DNA from: Azolla caroliniana
Taxonomy: Eukaryota > Polypodiophyta
Direction: 5' to 3'
NCBI GenBank assembly: GCA_043228905.1
Contig: JBHGNT010000002.1
Location: 15,004,001-15,068,000 of the forward strand
DNA: 64,000 nt
Position 1 is the stretch's first letter. Every line of letters starts with the position of its first letter. Positions 1 to 11,805 of the stretch are shown in pieces. The notes under the pieces are model-generated. The model searched no databases and was not told where the DNA came from. It saw only the letters and a list, made by a program, of their open reading frames with translations. The position numbers and the translations under genes were made by a program.

Positions 1-1102
1 ATTTTGATGGATTCAGGCTTAACCGATAACTTCTGCATTTCTCAAGACATAACCGGAGGTGTTGGAGATGTTCTCCTTCTCGGCTATACACGACGAAGTC
101 ATCCAGGAATACCCACATGAATGCTGGAATGAACTCGCCAAATATTTCCATGATTATCCGTTGGAAGGTTGCCGGTGCGGTCTTGAGCCCGAACATCATT
201 ACCACTGCGACAAAGACTCCCCATTCGGTGACGAATGTCGTCTTGTCTTGGTCGTCAGGCTGCATCCTTATTTGATTGTAGCCGCTGAAACCGTCTAGGA
301 AGCTATACACTTCATGACCGACTACCGCGTCCAACACTCCATCTGTAAACGGCAGTGGAAAGGCGTCGATCACAGTCGCCACATTGAGTTTCCGGTAATC
401 AACGCACACCTGGATTTTACCGTTCTTTTTTGGCACGACGACTATGGGACTTAACCATGTAGCTTTTTTCACTGGTCGGATAAAACCAACCCGTAGCAAC
501 TTGTCAATTTCCTCTTTGACTTTTGCCGCATAATTAGAGTTCATCCGGTAACACCGTTGTGCTACCGGTTTGGCATCCTTACTACGGTGTATTTGGTGTT
601 GGTAGAACTGAGGATCTAGCCCCCCCATGTCTTCATAGGACCAGACAAATACGCCCCAGAATTCCTTTAATAAGGTGATCATCGCCGTCTTATTGTCCGG
701 TGACATTTCCTTAGCAATATGAACTGGTTTGGCGTCGTCCCCGGTCCTTAAGTTCACTTCCTCTAACTAGGATGCTTTCACGTGTTGGGATACCGCCATC
801 TCCTTCTCCAGAGCTTCATGTGCTTGCCATAATTCTCTGATAGCTTCCTGATCCGGTTCCTCGATGGCGTCGTCTGATTGCATTCTATATGGTGGCACTG
901 CTTCCGCCAGATCGATTTCAAATAGGGGTACAATTTTTGGGTTTTCTTCTAAGTACTAGTCGACCTCTTCGTCCGCAAGCCCCTCGAGCATGTTTACACT
1001 TTCCGCATATAGCGGTGTCAGCTCCTTGGCGGTACTGGCTTGAGGGTGGGTAGGTACCTTTGTTTTTGTCTTCCCTCGTCGAAAGGTAATCATGTTTTTC
1101 CG
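1..1102 (-). pseudogene. gypsy1 pol: reverse transcriptase, cut by window edge
   Basis: Minus-strand translation gives a Ty3/gypsy RT in order: the fingers motif SPIVVVPKKNGKI (about 455-410), the VDYRKLN motif (about 405-385), FLDGFSGYNQ near 300-270 and the catalytic FLDD box near 100-85. The RT copies element RNA into DNA in the cytoplasmic particle. The stretch from about 760 to the window start is open, but a TAG near 770 separates it from the protease side. The start cannot be set because gag-pol is read as a polyprotein. Confidence 0.85.
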
Positions 1103-1609
1103 CTAGTTTTGTTTGATATGCGCCGTTTTTAGCCATGGGCGGCCCAGTAACAGTGGGTAAGCCCCTTGCTCATTGAGCTGGAGAACCACTGCCGAAATGC
1201 GGAATGCGTGACCTCTGATAGTTACATCTAGATCCCGTATCAAACTGGTAGGTCTTACCACACTTGTATCCACCATTCGGAGCCAAAACGGGCAAGGCTC
1301 CCAGTCCTGTATTCCAAGGGTATTACAAGTCCGTAAACTGATCATGTTCACGCCTGATCCTCCGTCCACAATCGTCCTTTGATGATAACGGTGATTTTCG
1401 GACTGTTCGTGTCTACCAATGCTGGCCCTTCTTCCAAATTTGAGAAGAACGTAGGAGCCGGCAACGGAATTGATGTGGTCATTCCTGATGTCAGCCCTTC
1501 CATAAATCAGGGCACTAGCTGTAATAACCAACCGAATGGCAGCGTAATCTGACATTCTTGTAACGCTTGCCATGTTGGGTTTTCCGGCTGAATCATGTCG
1601 GTGGCCCAT
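1103..1609 (-). pseudogene. gypsy1 aspartic protease domain
   Basis: The minus frame carries IVDGGSGVNMIS (a DGGS version of the retroviral D-S/T-G site) followed by a second conserved block, YPLLLGRPWL. The same pair of blocks with close spacing recurs in gypsyO (56675-57118). The enzyme would cut the gag-pol polyprotein. The reading is open for about 168 codons; the Met at its start is not a real start because it sits inside a polyprotein. Confidence 0.8.
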
Positions 1610-2643
1610 TCCGGTTTCTCCTTTTGTTGTTCAAGCTAAGCCACATTGTGCTCATTTGTCTTCTTCACCCACTCGGTGGCTTGCTTTCGGATTGCCTCCT
1701 GTGTTTCCCACTCCGTTGTTTTGCCTTTTGCCCTGGTGGTGACTTGTTGTATATCAGCAACTTCTGCTACCACCATATTTACGGTTGGTCTTTTCTCGTA
1801 GCTTTTAACCGGACACTGATTATTGTAATGTCCTTGCAGGCAATAGTAGTAGTATGCCTTCCGGGTGTTGCTAGATTCGGCGTTCGCTCCGGTACCCGGT
1901 TGAGGTCCTATTGGTGGTCGGTTAGGTGCTTGGCCCGGTTGGGTACTTGGCGTGCCCTTGTCTGGCTGCCATTGGCGGTCCTCCTTTCTAGCATTCCATT
2001 TTTTGTTGAAGCGTTTTTTGTTCCGATAACCCTGTCGAGGCCGGTTTTCATAGTTGCCTTGATCCTCCCTCCACTGGTTTTAACCAGGGGAGTGATCTCA
2101 GTTGTATCGCTTGTATGGTTCACTGTTGTAATCTCGGTAGCTATCCTACCGGTCTCAGTCGTGACCGTCCTTTCTGTCGTTGTTCCAGATATCTTGCGTC
2201 GGCTGGTAACGCTCATCTCGCTGCCAACGTTCTTCTTCCTCTTCCCGGTTGCTCTAGGGTTCGATTTGCCTTATCGGTGCCGCTTGCCAGTTCAGCAAGT
2301 TATATTCGCATCGGTCCATTGTGTGCGTTCTGGAGTGGCATAACATGTACTGTGTCCGCATGGTACATTCTATAGCCGAGTGCACGACATTGAGACAAGT
2401 CGTAAATTGTATAGCTTGCCGAAACCGTAGGTCCTCTTCTGTCGGTAATGTATGCTGGACTGCCCCGATTGTTAGCCACGAGCTTGTTTTCTCCATCTCC
2501 TTGAACTGTTCTATGACTTGGTCGATCATGCTGGTGCGGAAATCGATCACTGCGCACCCCATACGCAGGGGTTCCCTGAGTGCGGCTGGGAATATTGATT
2601 TCGCCTCTTCCTCCGGCGGTGCCCTATTGAGCTGACTATGCAT
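1610..2643 (-). pseudogene. gypsy1 gag C-terminal part with degraded zinc knuckle
   Basis: Minus-strand frames show a nucleocapsid-like stretch. Around 1850-1800 the sequence reads YYYCLQGHYNNQCPV, a CCHC knuckle in which the first Cys appears replaced by Tyr. It is flanked by Arg/Thr-rich basic sequence (about 1908-2216) typical of RNA-binding gag tails. The frames are broken. The long plus-strand ORF over 1567-2343 is hydrophobic shadow coding and is not annotated. Confidence 0.6.
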
Positions 2644-3590
2644 TCGCTGGAACCGGATTACGAATTGCTAAATGGTTTCCATAGGTTCCTGCCGAATGGT
2701 GTAGAACAGGTCGACCATCTCCCATTGATCCACCTCTTTGGTGAAGAACTGTAAAAATCTAGTTTTTAAGTCCTCAAACGTCGTGACGGTGCCGGGAGTG
2801 TGCGTCAAGCGCCATCGCGCGGCTGGTCCTTCCAAGGTCATACCAAACTCTCCAATGTTTGAGCGTTTTGCTTCGGCGGCGGTCAAGCGTTGCGACACAT
2901 GGTTTGCTTCCCATGTTTGCAGAAATGCATAGACATGAGCTTCTGTGTCCGGATCATCCCGGTAGTTGGGATATTGGAATTCCATGTCGTCGTCCGGTGT
3001 CGGAGGTCTCCCCTCCTCTTCTTTTGGTGTCGGAGGTTTTTCCTCTTCTTTCAGTGTCGGGGATTTTCTCTCCTCTTCTTCCAGTGTCTCACGTGGTGGT
3101 GTCAGAAGTTGATCTGCCACTTGCCGATCTGGGGCTTCCAGTTTCGTTAACTCTAGTTTTGGTGTCGGCAAGGTATCCGACTACTCGTCCTCCGGTCCGT
3201 TTGGGGTGTTGTGGCTGCTACGGTAATTCGAATGGGCGCTGAATTCACCGTCCGAATCCGATTCGAAGGCCGAGAATGGTTCTGAATCGCCTCCCCCTAT
3301 CGCTAGTGCCTGCAGAATGGATTCAGCACCCCGGAGACTGCTCAAGTTGCTTCCTTCATCCGGTTGGGAATTTTGCTGTCCGCGGAATGACTCTGCGGCC
3401 ACTCGCCGGATTACTTTGGAAAATGAGCGATCCGCATGGATCTCTTCTGCCGCCTGTTGGAAAGCCTCTCGCTTTCGCAATCATTCGGCAAGTCTTCTTA
3501 TACGCTCCGTAACCGGGTCGTTTGTTGGTCTAGTCATCCATGCCCACCGGTGTTTGTTGCATTTGTGCAAGAATCGTGATCGCCAAAAAC
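2644..3590 (-). pseudogene. gypsy1 gag capsid region
   Basis: Minus-strand frame with a plant gypsy gag core: aromatic/acidic residues, then AHVYAFLQTWEANH, GPAARWRL and FLQFFTKEVDQWE, the type of helical capsid seen in the gypsyO gag at 58186-58662. N-terminal to it is a tandem peptide repeat built on PPTPKEEE (about 3000-3090). The upstream 99-residue stretch to 3480 probably belongs to the same N-terminus in a shifted frame. Gag builds the virus-like particle. Confidence 0.7.
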
Positions 3591-4038
3591 TGGGTTATCG
3601 CTAGGGCCGGACAATGGCCTAACACAGGGTGTCCCTTTGAGACACTTCACCAAAGGGGTGTTGCAGTGAGATAGAGTTAGACTGAATATTAATCGAACCT
3701 TGAGGAGTTACTAGCGGCAATATCATTAGTCACAATACACGTGTAGGATAAATTATACTTAGCACAGAATAGTAATTAACGATGATTAAGATACAGAACA
3801 ACAACACTCTATTAATTATCCACTAACGATTACAATCTAATGGGTCCTTTTTATAGGTCTCTGCTTTTAGGTACAAACCGGTGCCAACCGGCAACCGACT
3901 ACGAACTTGGTAATACTGATTCCGTGTCCATCCGTTTGCTTCTCAAATCATAATAATTCTATAAATATATAATCAACTCCCGGTTATTAATTATTCCCTC
4001 GTTTCCCATTCTGGACTTCCCTTGCCGGCCGGCGAACA
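3591..4038 (-). repeat. gypsy1 5' LTR
   Basis: Bounded on the plus strand by TGGGTTATCG and GGCGAACA, so it has TG/CA ends on either strand. Inside the boundary the minus strand continues GT then TTTTGGCGATCACG, a primer-binding-like motif shared with the elements at 29273 and 58857. A minus-strand TATA box (CTATAAAAAGG, near 3846-3857) gives the promoter direction. The outer end abuts an integrase sequence. The partner LTR lies outside the window, so the borders rest on motif logic. Confidence 0.7.
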
Positions 4039-6060
4039 CCATGGTCTTGGCAATACCAAAATGTCCAGTCATAGGGACATCATGACAATGCTTTAACTGT
4101 TAAAGGTGGGGTGATCCATCAGGGACGTAAAGGATATGCTTGTGAAAAAGTAAGCCATCTTGCCACTTGAATTCCTGAGATGACCCTTGCAATGTGGAGC
4201 AAGATGCATGGCTTGGACTAATGTGAGCTAAGACATACTTACCGAAATCGTCAGAGTGAAGTCGCTACCGAATAGTATCAATAAGGCTTGAATCAAGCGG
4301 TGTGGCATAAACCGTTGTTGTTTGTAGCTTTGATGGTCCTAGAAGAATTTGCTTTTGATTGTCAAAGGCCAGATCTCCAGGTCAAGGTGTGAGATATGAA
4401 GGCCGAGACAGAGCATCTACTTTCTCTTGTTGTTTTCCGAGGCGAAAAATGATCTTGAAATCGAAACACATTACAAATTGGGCCCACCGAGCGTGTCGTC
4501 TATTTAATACTCGAGCTGTTTGAAAATATGTGAGATTTTTGTGATCACTATAAATGATAATCTAATGAGACGATCCTTTTAGAAAATGACACCATTGCTC
4601 AAATGAGTCCACCACATCTAGGAATTCCTTGGTTGGTTATGATAGGACACTCCCCAATGCAAAGTCTAGCGCATCCGCATCAATGGTAAATGGCTTTTCG
4701 GGATCAATATGTGATAAGATAGGAGCTGAGGTGAATGCATCTTTGAGCTGAGTAAAGGCTATGTCTGCTTCAATATTCTAAACAAACACTTGGTTTTTCT
4801 TGGGGAGTTGGAGAGAGGCAACACAATCTTTCAATAATTCCATATGAATTTGCGATAGAAGTTAGCAAATCTAAGGAAACATTGGACGTCTCGAACAGAA
4901 CATGAGGGCTGCCATTCCAATATTGTTTTGACTTTTGTTGGATCCATGAAGATACCCTTGGATGAAATAGTATGACCCAAGAATTCAACTTGTTCGTTGT
5001 GAAAACAACACTTCTCAAGTTTGGCACTTCTCAAGTACTCTTCGGACATGTATATCATACTCCTATGTTTTAGAATAAATCAACAGATCATCTAAATAGC
5101 TGATGAGAAAGATATCTAGAAAATCCCAAAAATGTCATTTCTCATATGTTGGAAAACTATGGGCGCATTTATGAGTCCAAAAGGCATGACTGTATACTCG
5201 AAATGACCATACCGAGTGCGAAATGCAGTTTTCCTCTCATCTCTCTGTCAAATTCAAACAAGATTATATGCACCCCTTAAATCGATATTTGTAAAATGCT
5301 TTGCCCCACCAATGCGCTCTAAAAGAGTAGAGATTAAAGGGAGAGTATACCTATTTCTTATGGTGACTTTATTTAATCCCCGATAGTCTACAAGATTCTC
5401 CTGGATGTATTCTCGATGGACCCCAAGCTTAGTTGGTGATAGATTGTACCCTAACCCCCACGGTGGCTCTTTTCCTGGTTGGAGATCAATGGGACAGTCC
5501 TACAACCGATGCGTTGGAAGTACACAAGCTTTGACTTTGTCGAAAACATCAACATATTCTTAATATTGTTTGGGAATTTGGATGTCTGAATTTCCTTGAG
5601 TGGCACTAGAAGGTGTCACTGATACTGCAAATAAGGAATGTTCCTCCTTTCCTCCCACTTGGGACAATTGTTTCAATGGGATGGTTGAGATTCGATGAAA
5701 AGGAGATGGTACACAGCTTTCCCCTTGAAGCTTCACTCTTATTCTTTTCTTCTTGACCATCTTCTCCCTTTCCACAACATACCTAATATATTAGGCTTTA
5801 ACTTTCTTTTTTGTCTTTTTCTTGTCCAAAAAAATATACTCCATTGGTATTAAAATGAAAATGGCCAAAGGCAATATACAAATTGTCCAACAGTCCAATG
5901 TTTATAGGTAAAGATAATTCCTTCAAACAAACATGAGGAATAGCCTTCCATATTTCCTTCGAATTCTTTTGCAATAAATTATCCACGATCACAAAACCAG
6001 TCTTTGACATGCGAAACAAACATAAAGCAAATAATGACTATTATTTTGTGTGCATGCCAA
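4039..6060 (-). pseudogene. Chromovirus-like Ty3/gypsy pol relic
   Basis: Read on the minus strand: RT (about 5400-4800) with [12 protein letters not shown] and [10 protein letters not shown]; the RT thumb with VEFLGHTISSKG (near 5000-4960); the RNase H end with VDALSRP (near 4430-4400); and the integrase H2C2 finger HCHDVPMTGHFGIAKT, cut at 4039 by the gypsy1 LTR. About 60 residues of RT fingers are missing where QENLV meets DYRGLN, an in-frame deletion. Stops and frameshifts are frequent. Sequence 5498-6060 looks like the protease-side linker, and 6050-6150 weakly repeats 5938-6010. Old and dead. Confidence 0.75.
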
Positions 6061-8706
6061 ATAAACATGAAGAATAGTCTTCAATACTTCCTTCGATGTT
6101 ATCCTCAGGAGATCATCGACAATCACTCAACCCATCTTTGATATTATGAATTGGTTTACACTATCTGCTTCCTCATGAAAAATTCCCAACCAATTTTTCA
6201 TTGACTTGCATCACAAGATCTTGGGCAACTGCTACATTTGCAGAGAAGAAACCTACCATGATACGCATGCACTTGGAATTCCTTCATCTCCACAATCCGT
6301 CAACATTCCGCTTTATCACAAGAGAATAATCCATCAACAGTCCGGTTTATCACAACTTTCATATTCTCACATTAGCCATGTCGACTTTCGCTTTATCATA
6401 ACCTCAAAAAAAGTGCTTCGACCCCCACACCATCTTCACTCATCCTTATCCCACAAATTTTTTTTCTTCATCAAGTCTGCATCAACTATCTCGCCGATTA
6501 TCACCACTTTCTTGTACTGTAACAAATAACAAACAAAATAAATGTAGAGTGTTTCCTCATCCCTCATGTTCTGCTTTGGCCCCCACAAGGTTATCACTCA
6601 TCCTCTCATCATGTCGATATTCATTAATCATAGGCTTCAATCCCTACCACCACACCAACATCACTCGTCCTAATGATCAACATAAATCTTCTTCTTCTTC
6701 TTCTTCTTCTTCTTTTTCTTCATGAAATTTAGGGTTCTTAGTTCATGTTTAATTTCTGAAATTTACCATCATTGTAATAAAAAACCCCAAAATCTTGTAA
6801 TCCTTATTTTATAAAGAGAATTTCTTTGTTAATCTAGTAATTTCTGATCCAATATTGTATTTAATCTACTCATAATTTCATGAATTTTGGGTTAATTATG
6901 GGATTGAATCCTAATCCTACGTATAATTCATTGTTCGGGTCCTCGCTACCTTCGACTCTAAGGATCCGTCAACTCTGAAAAGTCTTCAACTTTTACCTTC
7001 GACTCTCCAGAACGTTCAATTCTGACCAACCTTTGACGTTGTAGAGTCGTTGACTTCGTAGAACATTTGACTCTGACCTACCTTCAATTGTGCGAAACCT
7101 ACCTAATTTCGTGAGAACATTCAATACTCGAGATTTGAGTGCTCAAAGGCTCCACTCAAATTGAGCATTTCATCTTAACTTGAGCATTGAGCTCAAAGAT
7201 TTCACTAGACCAGAGCATTCCGCTCTACATGTTACACAAACAAACTAATTGACACAAGTTTGATGATACCTAAGAGCTAGGTTAGATATCCTACCTCGTG
7301 CCATCCCTAACATGATAATTAGTTCAAGGACGATGATATGACATCCAAACAACGTTCTACCTCTTAGAGCAGATTTGTTAGTAACCTCTTATGCACATTC
7401 TCCATGGATTTGAAAAATGTCTGATAAGAGTGGGAGTTTACTTTTTCTTATTTTACTCTTTTACATGAATTAAGCCATTTCACACCCTTGAGCAATTAAC
7501 ACTTATTAGGCAGCCCCCTTAATTATGAAATTATTTGGTTGAATTGAGAAGTATATCTTTCCTGGAAGTCTCTTACCTCGGAGGGTAGAAGAGCAACCAT
7601 GGTTGGAATCATGAATAAGAGGTCAAACTAATATTTTGCCAATGATTACTAACAACTTTTACACCACTTTATAAAGTCACTTTGATGGTTATTGTTTAAG
7701 AATGAGTAGGAAATGAACAAAACTATTACTATAGTCGATGGTAGTAGATGTTACAATTGCAAGATAGTTCCCATAATTTCATAGAATATCAAATTTCTTG
7801 TTAGATATGGGATTACATTAGTAAGATTTGCCATTATTTTAGGTTGTTACCTAACACCAAGATAATAAGTATTTAACAAATTGCATAGCTACTCTAAAGT
7901 CAATGATTGAGTTCATATTGCATCTTGATTGGGGTATGCCTAATCCTTCCATGTTTGATGGCAAACATGGAGTTAAAACACATCTACAAAATTGGAAGGT
8001 TGTATTGATGTAGTAGCAATTTTGTAAATTGAAGTACTCGTCAAAATTCTCTTAGCGAAAAAATGTTCTTCTTGTGTATCACTGCTTCTATGTCTCTTGC
8101 TATCTTTATCGCAGCAAGATTAAATTAGTTGTAGTAACATTGTCGTGTTTGTCATACGTAATTAATATAGCGATGTTTTTTTCACAAAAAACATAGAGAC
8201 ATAATACAACTTGAGGATTGTAGAGAGTGGTAGAGTGTAAACAAGGGTGCCACAAGTGGTGACTTGAAAGTGGAGCCTATAATGAGAGAGTTTCATTGAT
8301 TAAACTCTGGTGTCTACCGATTTTGAGTTTACATTCCAAGTACTAAGTTTGTAAATCAAAAAGCTAGTTGTCTCTTTAATATTCTCAAAAGTTGTTTAGG
8401 ATAAAATATTTGTACTTAAATTCTTTATTCCTTTTACCGTTAAATGATGTTTGGGGAGATCGTGATGCTTGTAATGGTGATTTAAGATGCACTTTAATAT
8501 TGAATTGAAAATTAAAAGTTATATTGGAACTAACTAGTCATATTATTGAATGGTCAAGTTGGAATACATGAAATTCATCATGACGATATTGCCATGCACG
8601 CCTTCGGAGCTTTACTTCCATGATCGTGTCACGATGAAATTAAAATATCATTTCATGCTCACAAAAGTAAGCATGGCATACAATTAAACTACGCTTCTAC
8701 ATGCTC
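6061..8706. other. AT-rich intergenic DNA upstream of the dirigent-like gene
   Basis: No coding region is supportable. It contains a (CTT)n microsatellite at 6689-6713, a stretch rich in repeated CTTCGACTCT / GACTCTGACC words at about 6945-7100, and otherwise AT-rich unique-looking sequence. The part nearest the gene (about 8550-8706) presumably holds its promoter-proximal region. Confidence 0.6.
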
Positions 8707-8714
8707 TATTTAAA
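8707..8714 (+). promoter_or_regulatory. Probable TATA box of the dirigent-like gene
   Basis: TATTTAAA lies 88 bases before the ATG at 8802, at a distance that fits a short 5' UTR. No other good TATA element lies between it and the start codon. Confidence 0.55.
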
Positions 8715-8801
8715 GCTAGACAAATCTTTGCAAAGGTCATTCCATATCTCTCTTGAAAACCTCATCATCAGTACTTAGAGTTCATCTCAATACTTATAGC
8801 A

Positions 8802-9353
8802 ATGGCGTCTAGATATAATGTTTCCTACATGAAGATGATGGTACTCATGGTGCTTCTAATGGCGTCATGTGTTGCAGCAAAAAAGAAGGTGGTATTGAAG
8901 TACTACACACAACAACAACTTGGGGTGAATGAGTTTGGGATGGTCTCAGCAGCCGTTCCTCCAGCCAAAGGCACATTCACTGGTGTTGGCCTTCAAGTGG
9001 TTTATAACTACACATTGACCAAGACAGGAAACCCAACATCCCAAGTATTGGGCGTCATTCGCGGCACCTCTGTGGTCACCTCTAACACTGTCAATGCTAC
9101 CATTTTTGTTGTCAACACTGTTGTGCATTACGTTAATCCCAAGAAAGGGGGTCTCAAGGGCACTTTCACCACACAAGGTGAGGCCAACTTTGGTAGTGGA
9201 CAACCCTTCGAATTAGCCGTGACAGGCGGCACTGGTGACTTTCGTGGTGTGTATGGTTACACTATTGCCAGTAACTTCAATTTTACGCCACCTACTGGCA
9301 ACTCAACTGCCAAGGTCACAAAATTTTATCAAACTAGCCTTTGGTGGCTCTAA
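8802..9353 (+). CDS. Secreted dirigent-like protein
   Basis: A 183-codon single-exon ORF. Residues 1-26 form a signal peptide (hydrophobic MMVLMVLLMASCVA, likely cut before KKK). The rest matches the dirigent beta-barrel: the FGMVSAAVPP stretch, a central VLGVIRGTSV strand, FTTQGEANFG, and the hallmark GGTGDFRGVYGY near residues 142-153. There are three N-glycosylation sequons (NYT near 69, NAT near 98, NST near 167). Dirigent proteins act in the cell wall, steering stereochemistry of phenoxy-radical coupling in lignan-type metabolism. I do not see the conserved N-terminal Cys or the classic Asp contexts, so substrate and true activity are open. Start context GCAATGGCG is good. Size is typical of the family. 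Confidence 0.85.
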   Translation: MASRYNVSYMKMMVLMVLLMASCVAAKKKVVLKYYTQQQLGVNEFGMVSAAVPPAKGTFTGVGLQVVYNYTLTKTGNPTSQVLGVIRGTSVVTSNTVNATIFVVNTVVHYVNPKKGGLKGTFTTQGEANFGSGQPFELAVTGGTGDFRGVYGYTIASNFNFTPPTGNSTAKVTKFYQTSLWWL

Positions 9354-9772
9354 ATTATAGATGCTTGGATTATCTTCCTCATTTCTAAGATTGATAAAAA
9401 AATACATGGCTTTAGGAAACTCTTTCTTTCATACAAATTAATATGAATTGGTGAATGCGTTGTCTTCCTATATGTAGGAAGATTTATTTATTTATTTATT
9501 AATAATGAAACTACAAAACCATGCAAAGACCAATTTCTAGTTTCATTCAATGATGATAAATTATGTTACACAATGTTTCACTATACATGCAAGATGATTG
9601 TGTTCCATATTCGAGGATTCTCATTTCTTTTGTTTAAGCATGCGAATGTGCAACAATAAACAATGGTGTAGTGAACATTAGAATAGACCTCTCCCCTTTA
9701 TATACATTTGTTTTTTAATTCGAGAATGAAACCACTAATATATGTCCCACTAGATGGCTAACAAGATGGGGT
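9354..9772 (+). other. 3' flank of the dirigent-like gene
   Basis: AT-rich, with a TTTATTTATTTATTTATT run near 9485-9501 and candidate polyadenylation signals near 9502-9508 (AATAATGA) and at 9655-9660 (AATAAA). No ORF of substance. The transcript probably ends here; there is no direct proof. Confidence 0.4.
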
Positions 9773-11370
9773 ATGGTGAGACCCATCAATCAAACCACAT
9801 GCTTCCACTTTACCCTAACCGAAAAATCGGGTTTCAAATTACAACGTGAAGAAATCCAAATGTCTCCTAATGTAAATCACCACTTTACCAACCTCAAAAA
9901 CCTTCTCCAAGTCCACATCAATCCTCAGATGGCAACTCTTATCGACGGAAACTCCATCGGTCATCCCATCGGTAGGAAATCTCTCGACCGGATCATAACT
10001 CTACGATCGATAACTTTGATCGGAGCTTTGTTTGACTTGCACCTTCTCGTTCGGTCAACACATCCTTCTGTTGGATCACACACCAATCGGTTTGTCCACT
10101 GCGGCATGGGTCGTAAAATCATTGTGTGTGTGTGTATTCTCTGGTTTCTTCATGTGAGGTGAGTTTTATGTTTTGTACTCCTTGTTCTTTGAAATTTTCA
10201 TTTTTTACCCTCAACGTTTTGAAATTTTATCATATGCCCTTATGAAATTTATTCGTATGCCCTCATGTTTTGGAAATTTTGTTTTATGCCCTTTCTTTTT
10301 CTTCTACTTTCTATCCTTGCTTTCTTCTTCCTCTTTTGTCGTCAAATTCTCCGTTTCCTACACATGCTCATTTGTGACAACTTCAACTTTCTTTTCCTTT
10401 CTTGTGTAATCTCGAGCTTCATCTAATAATGTCTTTCCCCATTCTCTCCTCTCTGCCTTTGCTCTTCCTTCTTCTTCTCTCTTTCTGTCTTCTTCTTCTT
10501 CTTCTTTCTTGTCTGATTTCTTCGTCTTTCTTGATTTTCTTCTTCTTTATTTCATACGTTGAGTAGAATACTTTTGTTTGTCGTCCGTCTTCCCTCATGT
10601 GGTCTGCCCGTCGTTGTTCCCTAGTCAGCACTCAGACCATCTATCCGGCTAGTTGTCTAGCGGCCATATGTATGTTTGGTTGACTGTGCCTGCCATTTGT
10701 TCGGTCGTCTTTTTGTTCGGCTTGTTGTTCAACCGCCTAGCCGGATCTATCCGGTCATCGTTGTTCGACAATTGTTCGACGGCTGCCGAACGTTTGTCTC
10801 CGTCCAGTCATTGTTGTCCACCTGCTATTCGACCGGATAGGCGTCACTTTTCAGTGGCCAGCTCTGTCGTCGTCCATCCGCTGAATCAGATGTCATCCGT
10901 CACTATCTGTCTTGCTGGTTGGCTGGCTCTACCACTCGTCGCCGTCCACCGGCATCGGCGTTAGTTGTTTGGCCGAATGTGTCTGTCCGACCTTCTTCAT
11001 TCGTTGGCCATCTCAGACTTCGACCAACTAGCCGGTTGTCGGGTGCCCCTTGGTTGTCACTCAGCCATGCCTATTCGTTGGCTGTCTCTCTAACCGTCCG
11101 ACTTTCATTAGATTCATTCATCTGTTGATTGCCATAGCCATTATCTTCTTTTTCTGTGATTGTTCGATCTATCTCCAACATGATCATTATTCTTCGGTTT
11201 TTCTTTATCTTCTTCATCCTTCCTTGTATCCACCATCATCCCTATCGAAGTCATATTCTTCACCTACCACTTCTAAGGACAAAAGCAAGCTCATTGGCTG
11301 CATTAAGGTTTCTCTTCCACCATTATAGGTACATCAATCGATCTATCACTCCTCTCCTCAGTTTACCTAT
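9773..11370 (+). mobile_element. Family-X non-coding repeat element, copy A
   Basis: This stretch resembles the reverse complement of 29528-31686. Shared landmarks in order are a cggaa-ctccatcggtc block with gatcggagc (about 9960-10030), a GTGTGTGTATTCT block (near 10130), repeated phrases of the type gccct..ttttgaaatttt (10190-10290), a long CT-rich tract, then CCGGTCG/CGTTGTTCG-rich sequence (10640-11100). No ORF looks like a real protein. It is probably a non-autonomous retroelement or an unrecognised repeat. The right border is uncertain because similarity fades after about 11.1 kb. Confidence 0.5.
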
Positions 11371-11375
11371 CTGTC

Positions 11376-11805
11376 TGTGAAAATATTAGCGTGCGGAAGC
11401 TAAAACAAACACAATCGTTTTAGCCGGACAGCAACAGAAACCGTAGAGAACAATGGAAGAACATAAAGAGTATGTTGGAGAGACAGAGATCAAAACAGTA
11501 AAAACAATTTCAAAAAACCACTTCATACAATGAATGTGCTCTGAGAGCACTTTTTTACAAGTCCTTAAAAGGACTGATAGAAGTACTAACAAGTACTTCA
11601 ATGCGCGTAATTGAGCTACTGACACTAACTCCCAAAACTATGATTACCTACTAATCTAGGTGTGTAGGCCTACCGGCTCACGCAAGGATCCATCTCTTCA
11701 ATCCACATGTGGATCCGGCTCTTCGAACCGACTCACCCATCCGATCTGGGCCTAGCTAATCGGTCTTCATCTGATCCGGCTCTCATTTAGGTTGCACGCT
11801 AAACA
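11376..11805 (-). repeat. Copia-type 3' LTR remnant (family C)
   Basis: Starts TGTGAAAATATTAGCG and ends GCACGCTAAACA, so the subterminal TTAGCGTGC and GCACGCTAA are inverted copies. It is followed by CTCCCCCTC, which on the minus strand is a polypurine tract next to a 3' LTR. Related in sequence to 15690-16097 (shared blocks around AAGTCCTT..GGA and AGTACTTCAATG). The coding part of its element is missing. Confidence 0.6.

Larger units (their letters stand above)
1..4038 (-). mobile_element. gypsy1: truncated Tat-like Ty3/gypsy retrotransposon
   Basis: Minus-strand element read right to left as 5' LTR (3591-4038), gag, zinc knuckle, protease and reverse transcriptase; it runs off the window start, so RNase H, integrase and the 3' LTR are not visible. 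The protease has a DGGS-type site and the RT resembles that of gypsyO further right, so both probably belong to one lineage. Several in-frame stops, for example in the linker near 770, mark it as inactive. Its 5' LTR interrupts an older integrase sequence at 4039. Confidence 0.88.

Noticed and set aside
1567-2343. 258-codon plus-strand ORF with hydrophobic residues
   Set aside because: It lies opposite the basic gag tail of gypsy1; hydrophobic composition is the antisense of Arg/Thr/Glu-rich codons.
9773-10162. 129-codon ORF in family-X copy A
   Set aside because: No recognisable domain and not kept in copy B.
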